Assembly (NCBI GenBank): GCA_964571215.1
Contig: CAZMZZ010000006.1
Location: 1 to 49,935 of the forward strand
From: CAJWPI01 sp964571215
GTDB taxonomy: Bacteria > Pseudomonadota > Gammaproteobacteria > Magnimaribacterales > Magnimaribacteraceae
DNA: 49,935 nucleotides
Direction of reading: 5' to 3'
Each line of letters begins with the position of its first letter. Positions within the stretch are counted from its first letter, which is position 1. Below are positions 1 through 8,746 of the stretch, in pieces. The position numbers and the translations under genes were made by a program. The notes under the pieces were generated by a model. The model worked only from the letters and a program-made list of their open reading frames with translations. It had not been told where the DNA came from and made no database searches.

Positions 1-67
1 TTAAAAAGTTGACTAGTTATTTCTTAAGATTATCATCCCAAATCTTTTCAATAATTTATTTAAACGA

Positions 68-1078
68 ATGTCAGTAAAAGAACCTGAACATCTTGCGATA
101 GGAGTAGGAACAAAAAATCTACAAGGACAATGGTTAGAAGTTTTTTTTCCTAAAACTCTAATTAATCCAAGTAAAGAATTGGTAGAAAAAGCTATCAAAC
201 ATACAGAATATAAAGGTGGAAATTTTTCTTGCCCTGTACCACAAGAAGTTATGAAAGACTTAGAGAAAGTCTTTAATAATGCAGCATATTTAAGAGGGGT
301 ATCATCACCAATGATTATGGTAATGGTAGATTCGGCAGTTCCTCCAGATGATGTACCTCAGGCTTACCTCAAATTACACCTTCTCTCTCATAGATTTAAA
401 AAACCTAACGAACAAAATTTAGATGGTATTTTCTCTATCTTGCCCACTGTGGCTTGGACTTCAATAGGACCTAAAGATCCAAATGAACTAGACCAAATAT
501 TATTCAATAGCCGTCTTGTACAAGACTATATAAGTATTTCTTCTATAGATAAATTTCCTAAACTTACAGATTATGTCATCCCTGAGGGTGTAAGAATTGC
601 AGACAGCCATAGGATTAGGCTAGGGGCTTATATTGGAGAAGGAACTACCGTAATGCATGAAGGATTTATAAATTTTAATGCTGGTACTCTAGGAGCAAGC
701 ATGATTGAAGGGAGAATTTCACAAGGTGTTATTGTAGATGAAGGAAGTGACTTAGGAGGAAGTGCAAGTACTATGGGAACTCTTTCGGGAGGAAATGATA
801 CTCTGATATCTGTTGGAAAGAACTGCCTATTGGGAGCTAATTCAGGCCTAGGTATACCTTTAGGGGATAGGTGTATTATTGAAGCAGGCTTGTACATAAC
901 TGCTGGAACTAAAGTTCAAATGATTAAAACTAATGATGAGATAAAAGAAATTAAGGCTTCTGAGCTTTCGTATAAGAATGATCTTCTTTTCTTAAGAAAT
1001 TCTTTAACAGGAACAGTTCAATGTAAACCTAACCCAAAGAAAGTCAGTTTGAATGAAGATCTACATTCTAATAATTAA
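68..1078 (+). CDS. dapD: 2,3,4,5-tetrahydropyridine-2,6-dicarboxylate N-succinyltransferase (long form)
   Basis: DapD transfers a succinyl group from succinyl-CoA to tetrahydrodipicolinate in the succinylase branch of lysine and meso-diaminopimelate synthesis in the cytoplasm. At 336 residues it is the long form known from Pseudomonas (about 344), not the ~274-residue E. coli form. An N-terminal domain begins with IGVGTKN...WLEVFFP. The left-handed beta-helix starts near residue 175 (GVRIADSHRIRLGAYIGEG) and includes the family segments TTVMHEGFINFNAGT, GSDLGGSASTMGTLSGG, LGIPLGDRCIIEAGLYITAG and a final LFLRNS. The ATG at 68 follows a leader without an obvious Shine-Dalgarno. The stop is 2 nt before dapE, so the pair is almost certainly one transcript. 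Identification is secure; the 67 bp before it show no clear promoter. Confidence 0.97.
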   Translation: MSVKEPEHLAIGVGTKNLQGQWLEVFFPKTLINPSKELVEKAIKHTEYKGGNFSCPVPQEVMKDLEKVFNNAAYLRGVSSPMIMVMVDSAVPPDDVPQAYLKLHLLSHRFKKPNEQNLDGIFSILPTVAWTSIGPKDPNELDQILFNSRLVQDYISISSIDKFPKLTDYVIPEGVRIADSHRIRLGAYIGEGTTVMHEGFINFNAGTLGASMIEGRISQGVIVDEGSDLGGSASTMGTLSGGNDTLISVGKNCLLGANSGLGIPLGDRCIIEAGLYITAGTKVQMIKTNDEIKEIKASELSYKNDLLFLRNSLTGTVQCKPNPKKVSLNEDLHSNN

Positions 1079-1080
1079 TC

Positions 1081-2211
1081 ATGTCGAAGGTATTAGAGCT
1101 AACTAAAGAACTTATTAGAAAACAATCTGTAACACCTTTGGATGAAGGCTGCCAAGAATTAGTAGCTTCTCGTCTTGAGAAGATAGGATTTGAAATAAAC
1201 CACCTACCTTATGGAGAGGTATCAAATCTTTGGGCAACTTTTGGAGAAGGAGAGAAAAACCTCACATTACTTGGACACACTGATGTGGTGCCTACAGGTC
1301 CTACTCAAGAATGGACCAATAATCCTTTTGAACCTACAGAGAGAAATGGATTGCTGTACGGAAGAGGGACAGCTGATATGAAAGGAAGTGTAGCTGCTTT
1401 CGTGATAGCTGCAGAAATGTTTTGTAAGGAAAATCCTAATCCTAAAGGAAAACTTAGCCTCATGCTAACCAGTGATGAAGAAGGACCAGCGAAAGATGGA
1501 GTAAAGAAAGTAATTAAATATTTAACAGATAATGGTGAAAAGATAGATTGGTGTTTAGTTGGTGAACCAACAGCTGAAAAAAAGCTAGGCGATGTAATTA
1601 AAGTGGGAAGGAGAGGATCGATTAATGGAGATATAAAAATAAAAGGGATTCAGGGACATTCTGCTTATCCGCATAACGCGAAAAACCCCATTCATATAAG
1701 TTCAGATGCTCTACAAAAAATAGTAAATCTAAAGTGGCCGGATGAAACAGGTAAATTCCCAGACAGTATTCTTCAAGTATCCAATATTAATGCTGGAACT
1801 GGAGCCCATAATGTTATTCCTGGTGAAATGCAGTTAAAACTAAATGTAAGATATTCTCCATCTATATCGTCCCAAACAGTTATAGATGCTGTTGAAGGAA
1901 TACTAACAAGCTATAACTTAGACTTTACTAGCGATTGGGAAGATAGTGGCTCTCCCTTTCTTACAACATCTAATACTTTGATCGATTCAGTCATAGAGTC
2001 TATATCAGCCGTCACAGGAATTAATGATGTGGAACAATCAACAGCCGGGGGAACTTCAGACGGTAGGTTTATTGCTCCAACAGGAAGTGAGGTTGTAGAA
2101 GTGGGCCCTTTAAATGCTTCAATTCATAAGATAGATGAAGCTGTGAGTATACAAGAACTAGAAATGCTCCCAGATATTTATCTAAAAGTGATAACAAAAC
2201 TCCTAACTTAA
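1081..2211 (+). CDS. dapE: succinyl-diaminopimelate desuccinylase
   Basis: DapE is a di-zinc M20-family hydrolase that removes succinate from N-succinyl-LL-diaminopimelate, two steps after DapD. It has 376 residues, the usual length. All metal and catalytic residues are visible: H66 and D68 in LGHTDVVPTGP, D99 in GRGTADMKG, E133/E134 in TSDEEGPA, E162 in VGEPTA, and H349 in GPLNASIHKIDE. The dimerisation insert lies around residues 180-290. It is cotranscribed with dapD (2-nt gap). Its TAA stop overlaps the stop of the convergent flavin-fold gene inside a single TTAA. Together with dapB near 42.2 kb, three diaminopimelate genes of the succinylase route lie in this window. Confidence 0.97.
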   Translation: MSKVLELTKELIRKQSVTPLDEGCQELVASRLEKIGFEINHLPYGEVSNLWATFGEGEKNLTLLGHTDVVPTGPTQEWTNNPFEPTERNGLLYGRGTADMKGSVAAFVIAAEMFCKENPNPKGKLSLMLTSDEEGPAKDGVKKVIKYLTDNGEKIDWCLVGEPTAEKKLGDVIKVGRRGSINGDIKIKGIQGHSAYPHNAKNPIHISSDALQKIVNLKWPDETGKFPDSILQVSNINAGTGAHNVIPGEMQLKLNVRYSPSISSQTVIDAVEGILTSYNLDFTSDWEDSGSPFLTTSNTLIDSVIESISAVTGINDVEQSTAGGTSDGRFIAPTGSEVVEVGPLNASIHKIDEAVSIQELEMLPDIYLKVITKLLT

Positions 2212-2594
2212 TTTTTGCTGTCTTGAATTTTGAATTTTATTACTTGTCTTTGCTTATATTTACCAAATAACTTAGAGAAAAAATCAAAGACTTTAATGGT
2301 AAGGCCATACTTCTTGTGGAGTTGTCTGTAAGCTTTCATCTTGGACTCTTCTTCATCTATTAATTCAGCTTGAGCTGAAATCCACTCTCCCTGCAAATTA
2401 CCCCTAACATCACATATTGCAACCTTTACCGAAGAAAAATTTCTTATTCTTTTTACTTTTCCAGCTTGACCTGCAGAAAATATAAAATAATCATCACATT
2501 GTTCATCTTTGGTAAACCAAACAGGAGTGTTTACAAAAGTACCATCCTTCTTTTGCGTTGCTAAATTTATGTATTTCTCTTCATCTGAAATCAT
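2208..2594 (-). CDS. PPOX-class pyridoxamine 5'-phosphate oxidase-like split beta-barrel protein
   Basis: This small 128-residue protein matches the PPOX/F420-dependent-type split beta-barrel family, which binds FMN, F420 or heme depending on the subfamily. Family features include an N-terminal INLATQKKDGTFVNTPVWF strand pair (the common 'a-T...DG...vtPVWf' pattern), a central KVKRIRNFSSVKVAICDVRG and GEWISAQAEL. The C-terminal part is basic (KLFGKYKQRQVIKFKI). The real substrate and cofactor cannot be read from the sequence. The gene starts 2 nt after the stop of the upstream POT transporter, so the two form an operon. Its stop overlaps that of convergent dapE by 4 nt. Confidence 0.8.
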   Translation of the reverse strand: MISDEEKYINLATQKKDGTFVNTPVWFTKDEQCDDYFIFSAGQAGKVKRIRNFSSVKVAICDVRGNLQGEWISAQAELIDEEESKMKAYRQLHKKYGLTIKVFDFFSKLFGKYKQRQVIKFKIQDSKN

Positions 2595-2596
2595 TG

Positions 2597-4090
2597 TTAA
2601 TCCTTTTTTTCTTCAGAGACTCCTTTAATAAAGAAAGATAAACCTATTAAAATTCCAGCAATCACTAAACAATAATAGACCAGATTAGTAAATACTGGTG
2701 TCATAGATTGGAGTCCAGATTGGGTAGCTTCTCCTCCTAATAGCCCTGCTAATACTCCTCCTAAAGAAGAAGCTAAGAACCATATCCCCATCATTTGGCC
2801 AAGATATTTCTTTGGAGAGTATTTAGAAAATGCTGATAAACCCACTGGTGAAAGGGTCAGCTCACCAAACGTATGAAGTAGATAAGTGATGAGCAGCCAT
2901 TGAACCCCTACTGGAGAAGATACTAATGCAAACTTAACGGCAAAAATCATAACTATAAAGCCAATAGCCATAAGGATAAGGCCTATAGAAAATTTAACTG
3001 GCATATTGGGATCTAAGTTCCTTTTACCAAGAAAAACCCAAAGATAAGCAAAAAATGGTGCAAACATCACTACAAATAAAGGATTTAAAAACTGCGTCCA
3101 ACTAACAGGAGCAGTAAAAGAACCAAAAGTTAGACTCACATGATCTCTGGTGAAAATAGTCAAGGAGCCGGCAGACTGATCAAATCCTGACCAAAATGCT
3201 GCTGCTCCTATAAACAGAAGCAATAACATCAAAACATTTCTTTTTTCATCTGTACTTAGACCAGCAAAGAAAAGTAAATAAATAAAATAAATTACTGAGA
3301 TTATGACTAGAAAATCTCTAAACCTTTCAGCAAAGTAAACTGGATCAATTGACCACAAACCAGCCATACCTGAAATGACAATAGAAGCGATAATAAGAAT
3401 AACGAACCCCAGACCTCTTATATAGTTCTTTCTGGTTTTTTCATTGATCTTATTTGGGTACTTGCCTGCATCCCCTAATTGGTGTCGAAAAAGAATAAAT
3501 TGAGTTAAGCCAATAAGCATGCCTATACCAGCAGCACCAAATCCTAAGTGCCAACCAACTTTCTCACCAAGCCAACCGCATACAGCAAACCCCAACATGG
3601 ATCCAATGTTTATTGACATATAAAAAATTGTAAATCCCGAGTCTCTCCTGGAATCATTTTGTCTGTATAGTTGACCTACAATTGAAGAAATATTTGGCTT
3701 TAAAAGACCTGTACCTAAAGCTACAAAAACTAAACCTAGAATAAAAGTCTGCTCTAAAGGTATAGCAAGTGTGAAATGTCCTAAAGTTATTATTATCGCA
3801 CCTATAAGAACTGACCTTTGATACCCAAGTATATTATCTGCTATCCAACCGCCCGGAACAGCTAAGAAGTAAACCATTCCTGCATAAATACCATATATTG
3901 CATTCGCTTGAATATTTGACCAATCCATACCGGGATTTCCTGCTACTCCTATGGTCATATAAAGAACTAGTAGTCCCCTCATTCCGTAATATGACATTCT
4001 TTCCCACATTTCTGTAAAAAAGAGAGTCATTAGACCTTTGGGATGACCAAAGAAATATGTTTCCTCAGATTTTTCTCTAACTATAGACAT
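2597..4090 (-). CDS. POT/PTR2 family proton-dependent oligopeptide transporter
   Basis: This is an inner-membrane H+-coupled di-/tripeptide symporter of the POT (PTR2) subfamily of MFS transporters, 497 residues with about 14 membrane segments. The ExxER-type motif FFTEMWERMSYYGMRGLL is at about residues 25-42, and the second PTR2 signature, FYMSINIGSMLG, lies near residue 155. GELTLSPVGLSAFSKYSP, near residue 410, is also typical. The gene is divergent from the RDD gene, with 59 bp between them, and leads into the PPOX gene. In an oligotrophic marine cell it would be a nitrogen and amino-acid scavenger (inference). The exact substrate range is unknown. Confidence 0.93.
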   Translation of the reverse strand: MSIVREKSEETYFFGHPKGLMTLFFTEMWERMSYYGMRGLLVLYMTIGVAGNPGMDWSNIQANAIYGIYAGMVYFLAVPGGWIADNILGYQRSVLIGAIIITLGHFTLAIPLEQTFILGLVFVALGTGLLKPNISSIVGQLYRQNDSRRDSGFTIFYMSINIGSMLGFAVCGWLGEKVGWHLGFGAAGIGMLIGLTQFILFRHQLGDAGKYPNKINEKTRKNYIRGLGFVILIIASIVISGMAGLWSIDPVYFAERFRDFLVIISVIYFIYLLFFAGLSTDEKRNVLMLLLLFIGAAAFWSGFDQSAGSLTIFTRDHVSLTFGSFTAPVSWTQFLNPLFVVMFAPFFAYLWVFLGKRNLDPNMPVKFSIGLILMAIGFIVMIFAVKFALVSSPVGVQWLLITYLLHTFGELTLSPVGLSAFSKYSPKKYLGQMMGIWFLASSLGGVLAGLLGGEATQSGLQSMTPVFTNLVYYCLVIAGILIGLSFFIKGVSEEKKD

Positions 4091-4149
4091 AAAAATAGAC
4101 TTCTTAATTTATTTGAATAAAGGATTATATATTAAGTAGTATGTAGATA

Positions 4150-4560
4150 ATGAAAGAAGCCAATTTTTTAAAGAGAATACTTTCGCTCTTTTACGATAGC
4201 ATTATCGTAATAGGTTTAATTTTTACTTTTTCATTACTTCTAGTAGTAATAAATGGAGGAGCAAAAGAAACAAGCTCTACAATAAATTTCCTTCAAAGGC
4301 TTATTATGATCCTTACAGGACCTATATTTTACTGTTACTTCTGGACAAAAAATGATGGACAAACTCTTGGCATGCAAGCATGGAAAATCAAAGTTCTTAA
4401 AAATGATAATACAAACTTATCTATAAATGATTCTTTAAAAAGATGCTTGTTATCTTTCTTTCTTTTTCCTGGATACCTTTGGATAATATTTGATAAGAAA
4501 AAGCGTTCTTGGGCAGATATAGTTTCTGATACAAAAATTATAAAAGTTGGAGAGAATTAA
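4150..4560 (+). CDS. RDD family membrane protein
   Basis: This 136-residue polytopic membrane protein is of the RDD family. Visible marks are the N-terminal KRILSLFYDS (R and D of the RDD name), a first membrane helix at about residues 17-36, and a second at about 48-65. The conserved loop DGQTLGMQAWKIKVL follows, then a third helix, and the C-terminal RSWADIVSDTKII carries another family Asp. Some members are linked to sodium or cation transport, but no function can be assigned here. RDD genes commonly sit next to lptFG in gammaproteobacteria. Its TAA overlaps the lptG stop by 4 nt (shared TTAA). Confidence 0.88.
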   Translation: MKEANFLKRILSLFYDSIIVIGLIFTFSLLLVVINGGAKETSSTINFLQRLIMILTGPIFYCYFWTKNDGQTLGMQAWKIKVLKNDNTNLSINDSLKRCLLSFFLFPGYLWIIFDKKKRSWADIVSDTKIIKVGEN

Positions 4561-5609
4561 ACAGATCTTTTAAAAACAAAACTTGCAAAAACAAGTATAA
4601 GAAATACAGGTAATAGTACCGATAAAACAATTGGAAAGTTAGACACCACTGCTATACTCCCAATTAACTTCTGAAATAAATCAATTCCAAAAGCTGCTCC
4701 TATACCTACCACTACCCTTTGCCCTGATCTATGATCTCTCATCGGTCCAAAGAGAAAACTCAAAGCTAGAACAAGAAGACTTAGAGTTACCAGTGGTTGA
4801 AGAGATTTTCTCCAAAATTCGAGGGATAATTGACTTCTTCGATAATCAGAAACTGAATTGCTTATCTGAAAAAAAAGATCTGACAAAGACAAATATTGTG
4901 GAGACAATAACGATGCTAATTCCTTTTGAGAATAATTGAGATCATAGGCACTTTCATCCTTAATATGATAATTTTCGTTTAGCTTAATCACCTTAGGTTT
5001 ACTGAGAACCCACTTCCCTTCTTGTAGATAAGCATTGCTTGAAGTAATAATTGCTTCAGGGTCGTTATTAGAATTAAATTCATAAATAGTTAAACCTACT
5101 AAAGTTTCTCTATCAGGTGCAAATAGAAAATTGTTAATCTTATTTTCTGAAGGGATCCAATAACCCCTATCTTCATTCAGACTTTTTTTCTGTAATAATC
5201 TATTTTCTTCAGCTCTTTGAGACAACTCTGGTATATAAAATTCTGAAGCTAAGAGGCCAAATATCATAATCACAAATATTGGTCTAAAGGCAGCGATAGC
5301 TATTCTAGTATTGGATTTACCCAAAACTCTAGTTCCTATGATCTCTCCTTGATCAAATAAAGTTCCCAAGCCCAGAATTACACCCACCAAACAAAAGTAA
5401 GATGAAAGATCATATAAACGATAAGGCATAGAGAGAATGGAATATTTCAAAACATCAAAAAAAGAATAAGTAGATGAAAGATCTGATAACTCATTAAGTA
5501 TCAGAAAAATAAAATCTATAAATCCAATTGCTACTACAACCAAAGATAAGCTAGTCAATACCCGCTTACTGATATTCCTTTCTATTAAATCACCTAAAAT
5601 AATATTCAT
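4557..5609 (-). CDS. lptG: LPS export ABC transporter permease LptG
   Basis: LptG pairs with LptF in the inner-membrane LptB2FG complex that extracts lipopolysaccharide and passes it to LptC/A/D. The 350 residues (E. coli 360) show the YjgP/YjgQ layout: N-terminal helices (two between about residues 12 and 85), a periplasmic beta-jellyroll of about residues 130-260, and C-terminal helices including FLFGPMRDHRSGQRVVVGIG, the conserved cytoplasmic-loop motif of this permease. The ATG overlaps the lptF stop by 1 nt (TAATG), so the two are translationally coupled. The Lpt permease pair together with lpxA/B/D elsewhere in the window says the cell makes LPS. Confidence 0.95.
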   Translation of the reverse strand: MNIILGDLIERNISKRVLTSLSLVVVAIGFIDFIFLILNELSDLSSTYSFFDVLKYSILSMPYRLYDLSSYFCLVGVILGLGTLFDQGEIIGTRVLGKSNTRIAIAAFRPIFVIMIFGLLASEFYIPELSQRAEENRLLQKKSLNEDRGYWIPSENKINNFLFAPDRETLVGLTIYEFNSNNDPEAIITSSNAYLQEGKWVLSKPKVIKLNENYHIKDESAYDLNYSQKELASLLSPQYLSLSDLFFQISNSVSDYRRSQLSLEFWRKSLQPLVTLSLLVLALSFLFGPMRDHRSGQRVVVGIGAAFGIDLFQKLIGSIAVVSNFPIVLSVLLPVFLILVFASFVFKRSV

Positions 5610-6625
5610 TAATTTAGCTTAACTCCCCTTAGTCTGAGTATTAAAAAAAGAGATAAAATGAAGAAAAGGAAGTGAATAGTAAAGAGTCCAGGGTAAACAT
5701 TAATATAAGATTGTTCCATCCACCCTCTGAAAAGTATTAACAAGCCCATATAACTAGCAAATATAATGATTGCGGGAAGTACCTTTAAATACCTTCCTTG
5801 CCTTGGTTCTAATCGACTGATTGGAGTAGCTAGTAAAACTGAAATTATGCAAAGAAGAGGAATTGAAATACCCCATTGAAGTTTACTCATTGAATTAGCT
5901 TCTTTGTTTAAACTAATATCAGTATCTGATTTTGATTCTCCTAGATTAAAAATGAGTTTATTAAAGAAAGTTTTTGTTAAATTTTCTCCAGTTTTTTCGA
6001 ATATAAAACCCTGATGAAGAACTAAAGAATCAGAGCTATTATCTTGCATATTCAATGATTTGGTTGAAATAAAATTATTTTCTTCTTTATTTACATCTAA
6101 AGGTTTTATAAAAACTTCTTGGAGAGATTGACCGTTTTTTTCCTTTGCGTAAATAATTGCTTTATTTTCAAACCTATGGAATTTGCCTGGTTGAATTGAT
6201 TTAAAGTTATCCTCTAGGGTTTTTTGAGACAATAATTTATCTACCTCTTGGCTCAATATAGGCGTCAGCCACAAAGAAAATATACTGGTAATTATTGCAA
6301 AAAATATTCCAATAGATAGTAACAAAGAAAGTATACGAGGGAATGATAAACCTATTTGTTCCATCACTATCATTTCGTTATGGGAATAAAGTCTTCCCAT
6401 AACAAGGATAATACTAAGGAAGAGACTAAAAGGAATTAAGAGCTCTATAAATCCAGGGGCTCTAAACATCATAATCCAAAAGACCATTTCTGGATTTATT
6501 TCTCCTCTAGCTGCTTGTTCCAAGTATTGAATTGATCTAGATGAAATTATAATAAACAGAAAAACTAAACTAACTGAAGCTGTATGTGAGAAAATATCTC
6601 TTATTAAGTATCTAGTAAGGATCAT
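5609..6625 (-). CDS. lptF: LPS export ABC transporter permease LptF
   Basis: LptF is the partner permease of LptG. The 338 residues begin with the family pattern MILTRYLIRDIF and a membrane helix at about residues 15-30. A second helix pair includes PGFIELLIPFSLFLSIILVMGRLY and the conserved SHNEMIVMEQIGLS. The periplasmic beta-rich domain lies around residues 125-245, and the C-terminal helices carry ISVLLATPISRLEPRQGRYL. It is divergent from pepA with 135 bp between them, the usual gammaproteobacterial lptFG/pepA arrangement, so the lptFG promoter should lie in that gap. I could not pick a convincing -35/-10 pair there. Confidence 0.95.
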   Translation of the reverse strand: MILTRYLIRDIFSHTASVSLVFLFIIISSRSIQYLEQAARGEINPEMVFWIMMFRAPGFIELLIPFSLFLSIILVMGRLYSHNEMIVMEQIGLSFPRILSLLLSIGIFFAIITSIFSLWLTPILSQEVDKLLSQKTLEDNFKSIQPGKFHRFENKAIIYAKEKNGQSLQEVFIKPLDVNKEENNFISTKSLNMQDNSSDSLVLHQGFIFEKTGENLTKTFFNKLIFNLGESKSDTDISLNKEANSMSKLQWGISIPLLCIISVLLATPISRLEPRQGRYLKVLPAIIIFASYMGLLILFRGWMEQSYINVYPGLFTIHFLFFILSLFLILRLRGVKLN

Positions 6626-6760
6626 AAATGAAAAACTATTTAAGTATACATTTTCCTATTGTGGGATGAATTCGACAAGAAAAGGTTTAAAGAGTTTCAA
6701 ATAAAACTCGAGTAAAGTAAAAAGAAAATTGTTATCAAATAGATTTATAAGGAGAAAATA

Positions 6761-8269
6761 ATGAAAAAATATCTAACTCTCAACTTTGAATATTTTTCGC
6801 CTAAAAGTATTAAAAGCTTAAAAGCTAAAACTCTTATATTGGGAACTTACGAAGGAAGAAAACTTAACAAATCTATGCAAGAGTTAAATTCAGCAAGTAA
6901 TGGGATATTAAAAAAAATAGTAAATCGTAAAGATATAACAGGCAAACCTGGAGATGGTCTTTATATACCTTCACTAGCCAATATCGGATCCGAAAGACTG
7001 TATCTCGTGGGCTGTGGAAAAGAAGGGAAAGATTTATCAAAAGATAATGTTAATAAAATATTTAATAGGTTTATAGCCTATGCTATTTCTAGTAAAGAAA
7101 AGTCCTGTACTTTCATCATCCCCGCTCTAAAAGTAGACAAAGAAAGTGATGACTGGTTGTTGCAACAGCTAGGAATGTTAGCTGAAAGTAACATGTACAT
7201 ATATAACCCCAAGCTAGGGAAAAAGAATGTATCTCCTAATGATTTAAAAAGAATCACTGTTTCCTATGAATCAAGAAAAAAGATAACAACCTTGAAAAGA
7301 AGTCTAAAAACTGGACAAATTATTGGCAAGGGTTCAAATGCAGCAAAAGATCTAGCCAATTTACCTGGTAATATTTGTACTCCTTCTTTTATTGCTAAAG
7401 CTTCTAGACAAGTTGCCAAAAAATATTCTTCTTTATCTTGTAAGGTTCTCGGAGAAAAAGAAATGAAAAAACTTGGAATGGACTGTTTGTTATCTGTAGG
7501 AGCTGGTAGCGTACAGGAATCTAAACTTATATGCCTCTCATACAAAGGCAACAAAACAAAAGAGAAACCTCACGTTTTGGTGGGTAAAGGTATCACTTTT
7601 GATACTGGTGGAATCAGTTTAAAGCCGGGTGGAGCTATGGATGAAATGAAGTTTGACATGTGCGGTGCTGCTAGTGTTTTTGGAACCCTACAAGTAGTAG
7701 CAGAACTAAAATTACCCATTAATGTAGTAGGAATAATTGCTAGTGCTGAAAATATGCCTGGAAGTAAAGCAACAAAACCAGGTGATGTAGTTAAAACCAT
7801 GTCAGGCTTAACAGTTGAAGTGCTTAACACAGATGCTGAGGGCAGGCTTGTTCTTGCAGATGCACTTACTTATTCAAAAAGATTTAATCCAAAGAGTGTG
7901 ATAGACATAGCAACTTTAACGGGTGCATGTATTGTAGCTCTAGGCAAAAGCACTACAGGGCTAATGAGTAATAATGATAAATTAGCTAATGAAATACTTG
8001 AAGCTGGTGAAACTGCTTCAGACTTAGCGTGGCAATTACCAATTTGGGATGTTTACAAAAAGGATCTAGATAGTAATTTTGCTGATATAGCTAACATAGG
8101 AGGAAGAGCTGGAACAATTACTGCTGCCTGCTTTCTTTCAAGATTTACTGAAGATCTATCTTGGGCTCATCTAGATATTGCAGGAACAGCTTGGTATCAA
8201 GGTAAAGCAAAAGGAGCTTCGGGTAGACCTGTGCCATTATTATCACAATATCTGATAAGTAAGTCTTAG
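6761..8269 (+). CDS. pepA: leucyl aminopeptidase (M17)
   Basis: PepA is a cytosolic two-metal M17 aminopeptidase that removes N-terminal Leu and other residues. In E. coli it also binds DNA in Xer recombination and carAB control. Metal and catalytic residues are visible: K276 and D281 in VGKGITFDTGGISLKPGG, the Asp in MKFDMCGAASV, and the signature NTDAEGRL with D358, E360 and R362. Length (502) is standard. The start is supported by AAGGAG at 6749-6754, 6 nt before the ATG. It heads the conserved pepA-holC-valS run. Whether the DNA-binding roles are kept cannot be judged here. Confidence 0.97.
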   Translation: MKKYLTLNFEYFSPKSIKSLKAKTLILGTYEGRKLNKSMQELNSASNGILKKIVNRKDITGKPGDGLYIPSLANIGSERLYLVGCGKEGKDLSKDNVNKIFNRFIAYAISSKEKSCTFIIPALKVDKESDDWLLQQLGMLAESNMYIYNPKLGKKNVSPNDLKRITVSYESRKKITTLKRSLKTGQIIGKGSNAAKDLANLPGNICTPSFIAKASRQVAKKYSSLSCKVLGEKEMKKLGMDCLLSVGAGSVQESKLICLSYKGNKTKEKPHVLVGKGITFDTGGISLKPGGAMDEMKFDMCGAASVFGTLQVVAELKLPINVVGIIASAENMPGSKATKPGDVVKTMSGLTVEVLNTDAEGRLVLADALTYSKRFNPKSVIDIATLTGACIVALGKSTTGLMSNNDKLANEILEAGETASDLAWQLPIWDVYKKDLDSNFADIANIGGRAGTITAACFLSRFTEDLSWAHLDIAGTAWYQGKAKGASGRPVPLLSQYLISKS

Positions 8270-8278
8270 CTAAAAAGA

Positions 8279-8746
8279 ATGTCTATTGTAGAATTTGTAG
8301 TTGCAGGTTCTGGTATGAATCAAGGAATGATCTTTACCTCAAGGTTAACTGCAAATCTCTTCTTAAATGAAGATAACTTATTTAATTTTGATTATATAGA
8401 TATTAGATGTCTTTCAGCTAAAGATGCTGAGTTACTAGATGAAATTATGTGGTCAATACCTAAAAACATTTTATTACCCCATAACTTGATCCATATTGAA
8501 GATGATAAATCAATTATTAATATAGGATATCCAGGTGGGAAATTTATTAACAAAGATAATAAAGTGCTTATAAATTTAAATCCTAGTTTACCAAGACAGA
8601 TTCAAATCTATAAAAAAATCTATCAGCTGGTTATAGAAGATGATGCCGAATTAAGAAGTTCTGCTGCAGAAAGCTGGAAAAGGTGTAAAAAATTAGGGAT
8701 CAAGACAGCTTTCAATGATCAATATGAAAAAGAATTTCGAACCTAG
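8279..8746 (+). CDS. holC: DNA polymerase III chi subunit
   Basis: Chi is a clamp-loader accessory protein that binds single-strand-binding protein and, through psi, the tau/gamma complex. The 155-residue protein has the family layout: an N-terminal strand-helix with VEFVVAG, a central IMWSIPKNILLPHNLI (compare the 'W...FLPH' motif of chi), YPGGKFINKDNKVLINLNPSLP (strand that ends before the C-terminal part), and a C-terminal SSAAESWKRCKKLGI. It lies between pepA and valS exactly as in E. coli, which supports the call more than the divergent sequence does. Its 3' end overlaps the valS start by 23 nt. A probable psi gene (holD) is found separately near 18 kb. Confidence 0.9.
   Translation: MSIVEFVVAGSGMNQGMIFTSRLTANLFLNEDNLFNFDYIDIRCLSAKDAELLDEIMWSIPKNILLPHNLIHIEDDKSIINIGYPGGKFINKDNKVLINLNPSLPRQIQIYKKIYQLVIEDDAELRSSAAESWKRCKKLGIKTAFNDQYEKEFRT

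Noticed and set aside
13..198. Small minus-strand ORF over the dapD start and other short opposite-strand ORFs inside clear genes (for example 628-897, 7264-7554, 10982-11365, 27227-27487, 47756-48223)
   Set aside because: Each lies within a well-conserved gene on another frame and its product has no recognisable features; they are by-products of AT-rich coding sequence.
4091..4149. Divergent promoter between the POT and RDD genes
   Set aside because: TTGAAT at 4113 and TATATT at 4128 are present, but the spacer is only 9 bp, so no credible -35/-10 pair could be assigned.
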